In this document: positions 56,881 to 64,000 of the stretch, one piece after another
Numbering within the stretch: the stretch's first letter is position 1
Layout of the letters: each line of letters opens with the position of its first letter
From: Pseudophaeomoniella oleicola
Lineage: Eukaryota; Ascomycota; Eurotiomycetes; Phaeomoniellales; Phaeomoniellaceae
Direction: 5' to 3'
Assembly (NCBI GenBank): GCA_003868215.1
Contig: QWDQ01000030.1
Span: 244,747 to 308,746 of the forward strand
Length of the DNA: 64,000 nt
Made by a program: the position numbers and the translations under genes
The notes under the pieces: generated by a model
Told to the model about the DNA's origin: nothing
What the model saw: the letters and a program-made list of their open reading frames with translations, nothing else
The model's database searches: none

Positions 56881-58290
56881 TTACTTAGCTAACCGAGCAC
56901 AAACCTCAGCCAGTTTGCCTCTGATCTCGGCCCATATTACACCTCGCTTCTCTTTGTAGCGGGCGACGAGGTCCGGAAAGACTTCATCGATGAGGTCGAA
57001 CTGTTTATGGCTCAGAGGCGACATCTTCAGTATGCCTGTTGGACATTGAGCGACCAAGGATCGGCAGTCTCTGTCGATTTCGGCGTATTCAATTTCGAAC
57101 ATGTCTCTCTGGACAAGCTGTATGGCGCATGAACCATAAGAAAGAACAACAAGGTCTTTGCCTTGAGGCACCAGTGCGATGTTATCATTGCCAATGCAGC
57201 ATTTGCCGTCTTGAGCTGCCAGTGATCTTATCTGGTATTGCAGAGATTTGCTGTCATCAAGTGCAAAGGTTTGAAGCACAAGCCAATCCTTCAACCCGTG
57301 CAGCAGATAGTCCTTTGGCGTATCTGCCTTGACGACAATAGACCTGAGGAGCCGTTGGACACGAGAACGGAGAACCTGTGAGCTGTATCCAAAGTAGAAC
57401 AACAGCTCCACGGCCCTCATTGTCAAGTATGAGCGTTCTGTTCCCGCAGGAACTCCTCGCTTGATCATCTCCTCCAGCATAACCTCAATCGTTCTGAGTG
57501 TGTACGCAGCAGTCTTCTCATCGCAAGTCTCAAGAGACTTGGCTAGTGCCTCAATGTCACCATATGTAATGAGCTTCCGATCAGTGATCACTTCGTAAAT
57601 CAGTCGCATGCTGCTCTTTGCAGCCGAGGAAGGAAATGGGATACCTTTGATGGATTCTGTCCACGCAGTCCTCTTTGTCAGAGTCAACTCCTTCCATGTC
57701 TCGTTGTTGACCTTCTCCATTACCGGCACGTATGCATCTGGTAATTCATCGATACCCAGGGTGGCGCAAATTATTCTTTGCATGCTGGAGGATGCTTCTC
57801 GCTGTTTCTGCGGCTTTGAGCTTGCACCTTGAGACTCCTGCCAAACCTGGGCCAGACGCTTGCTCAAATCTTCGATTTGGCCGTGGACTGTATCGATGTT
57901 GTTTGGAAAAACACCCGCTCTGTTGAGAGCTGACAGGGCACCTGGAGTCTCGAAGGCCATTTTGGAAATGAGCTCTGCGAGATCCTCAGGCCCATGATTG
58001 CTAGGTGCGGCGATCTGACAGCAAATGTTTGCAACATCTGCGGAAGTATCCTTGACTTCTTGAGATATTTGTCTCCTGTTTTCAGTCAAAGGAGTGCGCT
58101 TGCTCTCTTTATGGCTCCAACCAAGTAGGCTCTGGATGTGTGGAGTATTCTGAATCTGACGAGTAAGAAGTGAATCTGAAAGTCTATCTATTTCTTCAAA
58201 GAGGTCTTCGTGATTTTGGGCATTGACTGAATCACGTAGGCACTGCGTATCTGGCAAGTCTTCTGAAATATCAGAGGGAGAGCCTGCCAT
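56881..58290 (-). CDS. orphan intronless protein, about 469 residues
   Basis: Continuous frame; I prefer the ATG at 58290 (context AAAATGG, MAGSPSDISED) over the ATG at 58410, whose 40 extra codons look like AT-rich leader. No known domain is recognised. The N-terminal 130 residues are polar and acidic. The central part is alpha-helical, with ITYGDIEALAKSL, TAAYTLRTIEVMLEEMIKRG and RAVELLFYFGYSSQVLRSR. The C-terminal part has mixed strands (NIALVPQGKDLVVLSYGSC) and a final helix. No signal peptide, membrane segment or intron is seen. It shares no visible similarity with the orphan at 54.0 kb. It could be a lineage-specific gene or derive from an integrated element; I do not assign a function. 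Confidence 0.65.
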   Translation of the reverse strand: MAGSPSDISEDLPDTQCLRDSVNAQNHEDLFEEIDRLSDSLLTRQIQNTPHIQSLLGWSHKESKRTPLTENRRQISQEVKDTSADVANICCQIAAPSNHGPEDLAELISKMAFETPGALSALNRAGVFPNNIDTVHGQIEDLSKRLAQVWQESQGASSKPQKQREASSSMQRIICATLGIDELPDAYVPVMEKVNNETWKELTLTKRTAWTESIKGIPFPSSAAKSSMRLIYEVITDRKLITYGDIEALAKSLETCDEKTAAYTLRTIEVMLEEMIKRGVPAGTERSYLTMRAVELLFYFGYSSQVLRSRVQRLLRSIVVKADTPKDYLLHGLKDWLVLQTFALDDSKSLQYQIRSLAAQDGKCCIGNDNIALVPQGKDLVVLSYGSCAIQLVQRDMFEIEYAEIDRDCRSLVAQCPTGILKMSPLSHKQFDLIDEVFPDLVARYKEKRGVIWAEIRGKLAEVCARLAK

Positions 58291-58515
58291 TTTGCTTGTG
58301 GTATGTTGGAAAGAGAAATTTGCAGAGTTACGATTAATGAAATATGAAGATATGTTACGCGGGGCTAGATCAAAAATGATTATACTATGAAAGAGGTTGT
58401 TTACATTCATTTATAGTGATCGCCTTCTTAGGCGCTTCTCACTGGACACCCAGTATGTTTTAATATCATTATGTAGGTCCAGAATAGAATGATACGCATC
58501 GCCATTTTCACTGTC

Positions 58516-59017
58516 TCAATTGCTGATACCAATTCCCAAGCCGACACCACGGCTGTCCCTAATGATGTAGTACATATTATTCACGGCCCCGATATTGCGG
58601 CCGGACAAGTTGTAGATTGCAGGTTGAGAGGCCCTGCTCCTCGTGCCGCGAGTCCGATGGATTGTGTACGGTCTTCTAAAGCAGTTACAACAAGTCGCAT
58701 AATAGGCTGCCCTTGTACGCACATGAATGTTGGTGCACCGCAAGCAAGGTGCCCAGTGCCCTGCGGTTGGGTGGCGTGTACTGCCACAAGTTGCGTAAGG
58801 AGGTGTTACTGAGGATAGATTAACAATTACAACCTCGGTGGAGATTGAAGAAGACTCACCTCTATTGCCGCCACCTCCTGCACCATCATTGGTGGACCTG
58901 TGTGATATTAGCAGCCGTCGATCAGCAAGACCAAACTGTTCTTAAACTTTATTAACGAGTGAGTACATACCTTAGCCACCGCCGCCCTCACCACCAGTAC
59001 TATCAGGCTGACCATTA
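58516..59017 (-). pseudogene. decayed second zinc-knuckle gene (relic)
   Basis: On the minus strand, three separated pieces resemble the layout of the intact gene at 52.8 kb. A Gly-rich stretch lies near 59015-58970, a second Gly-rich piece (DGAGGGG) near 58885, and a Cys/His-rich stretch at about 58800-58660 (CGSTRHPTAGH, CLRCTNIH, CCNCFRRPY), ending in a stop at 58516. GTATGT and GTGAGT donors and CACAG and CTCAG acceptors lie between the pieces. The phases do not join cleanly. The first Gly frame ends in TAA just before its donor, and the third knuckle has lost its His/Cys pattern. I therefore call it a relic. Similarity is by pattern, not alignment. Confidence 0.4.
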
Positions 59018-59450
59018 GGGCGGATAGACAGAACAGTTAATACGGCTAATTACTGGATCGTTAAAGGGGCTATAAGGAAGGAGTCAAGACAGAGTTCTTT
59101 TATATTTGAAATTATACTTAATTGTGGTCTCTATATTGGTAATAAGATCTTTGAAGAAGAAGAATGCGTAAAGAAGCGCGCCAGAAAGAAAATTATAATA
59201 TAGGGAGTCTAATAAATTCGGGAAGAGTGACACGATTTAAGGTATAACCTCATTTTTAAAGTCTTACTTTTCAAATCTCGCTTCTAAACTTCAATTTCAT
59301 CAATCCATTCCACCAGCGCACTAAATAATGAAAGGCTTAGGGAGATATAATCATCTTATTAAGAGCTATGCTGCGGATCTTTAGGGTATCATGAATACTG
59401 CTAGGTCTAATGAAGAAGATCTGCTAAATACAGTAAAGACTCAAGATTAA
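59018..59450. other. transition zone into the AT-rich block
   Basis: Base composition falls steadily in GC here. No gene is recognised. From about 59455 the sequence becomes almost purely A and T with isolated CpG dinucleotides. Confidence 0.5.
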
Positions 59451-59525
59451 TTAAATTATAGGGCGAAAACCGTGGGCTGGCTCTAACCCTATACTCGATG
59501 ATATTCTGCCTAGAATACCGTCTGA

Positions 59526-59690
59526 ATAGGTTTAAATTAAAGTCTAAAATTAAATCTTAAAAAAATAAAATATTATTTAAAATATTTCTACTTATATACA
59601 TCTTGCAGTTTAGTATAATATTAGTATAATAATAGGAATTTTAGGTAATTTAATAATAAAAGATTAATAATCCCGTAGAAATTTAAATTT
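59526..59690. repeat. repeat copy A (mutated)
   Basis: Matches copy B at 59936-60160 over its whole length and copy C at 63821-64000 over the core around GCAGTTTAGTA. It also keeps a mutated single version of the 19-bp unit found at the window end (near 59666-59690). Confidence 0.75.
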
Positions 59691-59935
59691 AGAAGATCTT
59701 TAAAATATTATATTAATAATAACGTTAACGTAAGAAACGGTAGGAATATTTAATAAATCTTTAAAAAATTATATATTATTTTTTAAAATAAAGAAATAAG
59801 TATTTTTTTTTTCTTTTTAATATTTATCTTTTTAAAATCCGACGGAGACAGAGTCTAAATCATAATTAAAAAATAAAAAATATAAATATAATTTTAATTT
59901 TATATTTAATAATATTCTGTTTAAAATATTATTTA

Positions 59936-60160
59936 AATAGATTTAGATTAAGATCTAAAATTAAGTTTTAAAAAAATAAAATATTATTTAAAATATTTTT
60001 ATTAATATTCTACTTCTTTTTAGAATCTATCTATATGTATTAAGCAGTTTACTATAATATTAATATACTAATGGGAATTTTGGGTAGTCTAATAATGAAA
60101 GGTTAATAAAAAATTATTAAAATTCAGAATCTAATTCAGGGTCTAATTCAGAATTTATTA
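59936..60160. repeat. repeat copy B (mutated)
   Basis: Direct repeat of copy A, with the same upstream AT-rich lead and the GCAGTTT core at 60044-60050. The extra 3' part (TTCAGGGTCTAATTCAG) corresponds to sequence in copy C. Confidence 0.75.
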
Positions 60161-60203
60161 AATCTAATAAAATTAATTATTAAGATATTTCTTAAAATAT
60201 TAT

Positions 60204-60390
60204 TAAAATCTAATAAATAAAAATCTAATAAATAAAAATTTAATAAATAAAAATTTAATAAATAAAAATTTAATAAATAAAAATCTAATAAATAAAAATT
60301 TAATAAATAAAAATTTAATAAATAAAAATTTAATAAATAAAAATTTAATAAATAGAAATCTAATAAATAGAAATCTAGTAAATGAAAATC
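60204..60390. repeat. 15-bp tandem repeat, about 12 copies
   Basis: Unit AAAAATYTAATAAAT. Left and middle copies alternate C and T at one site; the rightmost copies keep more G and C (for example AAATCTAGTAAATGA), so mutation is uneven across the array. Confidence 0.85.
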
Positions 60391-63300
60391 TGATATAATT
60401 ATATAATTAAATAAAATTATAAATTTTATTAATCTTTATAATAATATCTAACTCCCGTCGTATTGAGATGGGCTAAACCCAATACTATAAATAACAGCAC
60501 GGAAAGTATATCCTTTTATAAATATATAAATTATTTTTTTATTTATTACTGAATTGGTCTAGCAGCGAACCCTTAAGATATATTTAATTAATTTATTTAA
60601 ATTAAAAAATTCAGTATTTTAAGGAATTCGATTAATTATAATATAACGTTAAAAAAGAATTAATTAATTTAATATATTTTTTTTTTAAATCTTTTTATAT
60701 CGCTAAAAGACTTAATCCTTCGATAATTAATATAAAAAACGACGTTTAAATAATAAAAAAAATCCTTTAATAATTTATTTCTTATTTTTAGAATTACGTT
60801 ATATTTTATTATTTTAATAAACGTTTTTTTTTAATTTTTTATTACTTTCTTTCAGATATTCGATACTTTTTAAAATTAAAAATAACGTTTAAATCCTAAA
60901 TAATTCGAATAATTAAATCTTTAATTTATTTACGATAGTAAATATTAATTTTTATTTTTTTTATATAGTTTTTTTAAATATAAATTATTAATTCCTTTAT
61001 AGCGTTAATTTTTTAAAAATTTTTAATTAATAAATTCTTTATTCTTTCGTAAAACGATAAATTAAAAATATTTTTAATTATAAAAATCTTACAGTTTTTA
61101 ACGTTATTTTATTATTATAAGACCCTGATATTTAATTTTTATTATTAATTTTATCGTAAATAATATCCTGTAAGTTATTTTAAATATTTATATATATTAA
61201 TTATTACCCGATTCCTTCTTTCGTATGTATATATAGAATCGGCGTAAATAATTTGATTTAACGTAATATTAATATAAATAATTATTTAATAATTATTATT
61301 TTAAATAAATATAATAAAATCGTTTATTATAAGTTTTAAACGGTTATTTATTTATTTATAATTTTTAGAAGTTATTTATATCTAATATTTTATTAAATTA
61401 ATTAAAATTATTTTAAAATTATTTCTTACTAATCGGATCTTTAAAAAAAACATTATATTTTTATTAAATAATTAATATAAATTATTATTAATTCTAAGAA
61501 TTCGGTCCGGAAAATGAATATTAAATATAATAATTTTTATTTTTTATTTTATAATTAATATTATACGAAATTATTCTAAAGCGTTTTTTAAATAATATTT
61601 AATTTTATTTATATTATTTTAATCTTTCGTTAAAATCCCTTTATATCGAGAGAAAATCAGAGAAGAATTAAAAAAAATAAATATATTTAAAAATTAATAT
61701 CTAAAACGCGGAATCGGAATAACGTTTTTTAAAGAAATATTTTAAAAAATAATAAATTTTAAAGAAATCGAAATAAATATATTTATAAATTTTTTAAAAA
61801 ATATTAATTTTAATAAGATATTTCTTATATTTTTTATTTTAATAATAATTAATTTTTTATAATTAATATTTTATTTTATTTTACGTTCTAGTTATATCCG
61901 TATTAATATATAAAATAAAAATAATTAATTTAGATTTATTTTATCTTAAATCGCGGCTAAAAGAAATAATAAAAATAAATTTATAAATATTTAATCCGGC
62001 GAAAACATATTTTTATAAAATAAAAAAATTTAAAATATATTTAATAAATTTCATTTTTATTTAATTAATTTAAAAATTAATCGAGAGCGTAAATCTTTAT
62101 TTAATATTTAATTTTATTTTAAATTTATTTAATTAATTTTATTTTCGAAATTTATTAATTTAGATTTTATAATATATAAAGTCTTTCTTATTTCTTAATT
62201 CAGCGTTTTTATAATAATAAAAAAAAATATTAATTCGGGAGTTCTTTTTATAATTTATTAAAATAATATTTAAAAGCGAAGTTAATTAAATATAAATATT
62301 ATTATATTTATTTTTTTTTATTTCGCGATATTTAGGTTTCCATTTTTTAAAAATATAATAAAATTATTTATAAAAATATTTAATATTATTTTAGATTTTT
62401 ATTAATTTTTTGATTATTTTATTTATCTTTAAATATTTATAGTTTTATTTTTATTAATATTTTATAATTTCTGTCTTTCTTTCTCTCTTCGATATCAGTA
62501 TTTATTAATTAGCGCGAAATTTTTATTTATTTTTTTAAAAATTATTTCTTTTTAATTTATTTTAAATAATCGATTATTCTTTATTTTTATTTTTATATTT
62601 AGATTATTAATATATCGCTAAATAATTTATAAATAATATTAAATTATTATAATTTTATCACTCTTAATATCTCTTAATTATTATTATATAAAATCTATAA
62701 TATTTAAAATATTTTATTTCTTTAATTTCACTCGTTAGATTATTTTTTTTTATAATTAGTTCGTAAATAAACGGTCTTAAATCGTTCGTATAAGTATATT
62801 TATTATAATTTAAACGAGATTTTTTTTTATATTCGTAATTTTCTTAATTACTAAACTCATATTTTTTAATAATGTAATAATATATTTAATATTATTCGCG
62901 TTTAATTTCTAGACGTTAAAATAATATTAAATATTTAAATAAAACATTTCTTAAATCTATTTTTATATATTTTATTTTTATTATTTTATTTTTATATATA
63001 TCGTTTACGTATTTCGTAATATAATTTATCGATTTATAATTTAGTTTTTATATAAGTTTTTTTTTTAATTTCCGCGGAAAGTTTTTATTATTCGAAATAT
63101 ACGTTATTAATTTAAATGTATAATAAAAAACGTTTTGAAAAAATATAATTAAAATATTAATAATTACTAAAAAGACGTATATTCGAGCGGCGAAATTTAA
63201 TTTATTTTAAATTTAAATAAAAAGTTTTTTAAACTAATTTAAATTTATAATCTTAATATATATAATTTCGATTTATCCGGTAATTCTTATTTTAGAAATA

Positions 63301-63937
63301 ATCATTACGAATATATTTTTATTAAATTTTTTTTAAAATAATGATTTTTATTTTAATTTATTATTCTTATTAAAGCCCGACGGCGGAGGAGATAATAAAA
63401 TAAATATTATAATTTAAAAAATTAAAATTATAATAAATTTATAAAAAGTAAATACTTATAATAAGAAAGAAATAATATTTAATAAATTAAGATTATTAAT
63501 TAATTTAAAAAAGATATAACTAAAAGGAAGAATTAATTAGAATAAAAGAATTTATATTTAATAAAATAATACTTTTCCGCTAATTTTATTATTTTTTTTT
63601 TTTTATTAGCGTTAATATATTTATTATTTATTCTCGCCGTTATTAATCGAATTAATTAAAAGATCGTTTAATTATTAAATTAAAATCTAATTTTTTTTTT
63701 TTCGTTTTGGAATAAATTTATTTTTATTTATTTATTTACTTCCAGCTTTATTTTATTTAATTATATAAAATTAAAATATTTTATTTAATTTTGATTTATT
63801 TTAATAAATTTTATATTCTACCTATATGCACCTTGCAGTTTAGTATGGCATCAGCATGCTGATGGGAATTTTAGGTAGTCTAATGGTGGAAGGTTAATGG
63901 GAAAATTATTGGAGTTCAGGGTTCAATGCAGGGTCCA

Positions 63938-63956
63938 CTGGCCCCGTTGGGGCCAG
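63938..63956. repeat. perfect GC-rich inverted repeat
   Basis: CTGGCCCC, three-base loop GTT, GGGGCCAG. It could form a stable hairpin, but it sits inside copy C and has no associated gene. Confidence 0.7.
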
Positions 63957-63960
63957 AAGG

Positions 63961-63998
63961 TTAATGGTCCCGCAGAAGGTTAATGGTCCCGCAGAAGG
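63961..63998. repeat. 19-bp tandem repeat at the window edge
   Basis: TTAATGGTCCCGCAGAAGG occurs twice, with the start of a further copy at the edge. The array continues beyond the window. Confidence 0.8.
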
Positions 63999-64000
63999 TT

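Larger units (their letters stand above)
59450..63830. mobile_element. RIP-mutated repeat block, very AT-rich
   Basis: About 4.4 kb of sequence dominated by A and T. CpA and TpG are almost absent between about 60600 and 63750, and most remaining cytosines sit in CpG, CpC or CpT. This is the footprint of repeat-induced point mutation, which converts CpA to TpA in duplicated DNA. No open frame survives, so the element class cannot be named. Related short repeats at 59.5, 59.9 and 63.8 kb mark it as repetitive. Confidence 0.85.
63821..64000. repeat. repeat copy C (nearly unmutated)
   Basis: Contains the same core as copies A and B but with normal base composition. Across 63846-63866 against 59616-59636, eight of nine differences are C-to-T or G-to-A. 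Copy C runs off the right end of the window. Confidence 0.75.

Noticed and set aside
54039-58290. Assigning the orphan ORFs to a named virus or transposon protein
   Set aside because: No diagnostic motif of a polymerase, integrase, capsid or nucleoprotein was visible; naming one would be guesswork.
58489-58812. 107-codon plus-strand frame with several cysteines
   Set aside because: Antisense of the Cys-rich relic; the minus-strand reading better matches a knuckle pattern and has splice-like signals.
60555-60577. GGTCTAGCAGCGAACCC resembling a tRNA fragment
   Set aside because: No cloverleaf could be formed with flanking sequence, which is AT-saturated.
59450-63830. AT block as inserted mitochondrial DNA or a centromere core
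   Set aside because: Near absence of CpA/TpG and transition-type differences to a pristine copy fit RIP better. A centromeric location is not excluded but cannot be shown.

Overview
The window is nuclear DNA of a filamentous ascomycete (Pezizomycotina). Genes carry short introns of about 45-120 bp with GTANGT-type donors, CTAAC/CTGAC branch points and (C/T)AG acceptors. The gene set is typically fungal: a Zn2Cys6 regulator, a DUR3 urea permease, an AVT-type amino-acid transporter and MFS sugar carriers. The last 5 kb is an AT-saturated block almost lacking CpA and TpG, as left by repeat-induced point mutation (RIP). The exact genus cannot be read from the sequence. No tRNA, rRNA or CRISPR was recognised.

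Layout: 0-52 kb is ordinary single-copy genic DNA on both strands. In order: 3' part of a conserved hypothetical gene; a four-helix MARVEL-like membrane protein; an MFS sugar transporter; EMC1 (ER membrane complex); a short-chain dehydrogenase meeting a DUR3 urea permease tail-to-tail 38 bp apart; an AVT-like amino-acid transporter; a Bax-inhibitor-1 family protein; a CDC34-type E2; a full-length ABCC transporter; a very long disordered protein; transaldolase; Cu/Zn superoxide dismutase; an isochorismatase-fold hydrolase; Tudor-SN; a Sec14-like lipid-transfer protein; a seven-exon MFS transporter; an aldo/keto reductase; and a Zn2Cys6 transcription factor. The last three could be a small catabolic cluster. 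Intergenic regions carry a recurring palindromic motif family (TAGGTACCTA / CCTAGGT).

52.8-59 kb changes character. A small intact three-zinc-knuckle gene, two intronless orphan ORFs of 486 and 470 codons including or near the stop, and a decayed second zinc-knuckle locus lie on the minus strand. They sit between the conserved genes and the RIP block, and this is the best candidate for an undescribed element or system. From about 59.4 kb the sequence is a RIP-mutated repeat. Two mutated copies of a short repeat occur near its start, and an essentially unmutated copy lies at the window's right end.

Exon boundaries were set by hand from splice consensus and reading-frame continuity. They are predictions, not transcript evidence.
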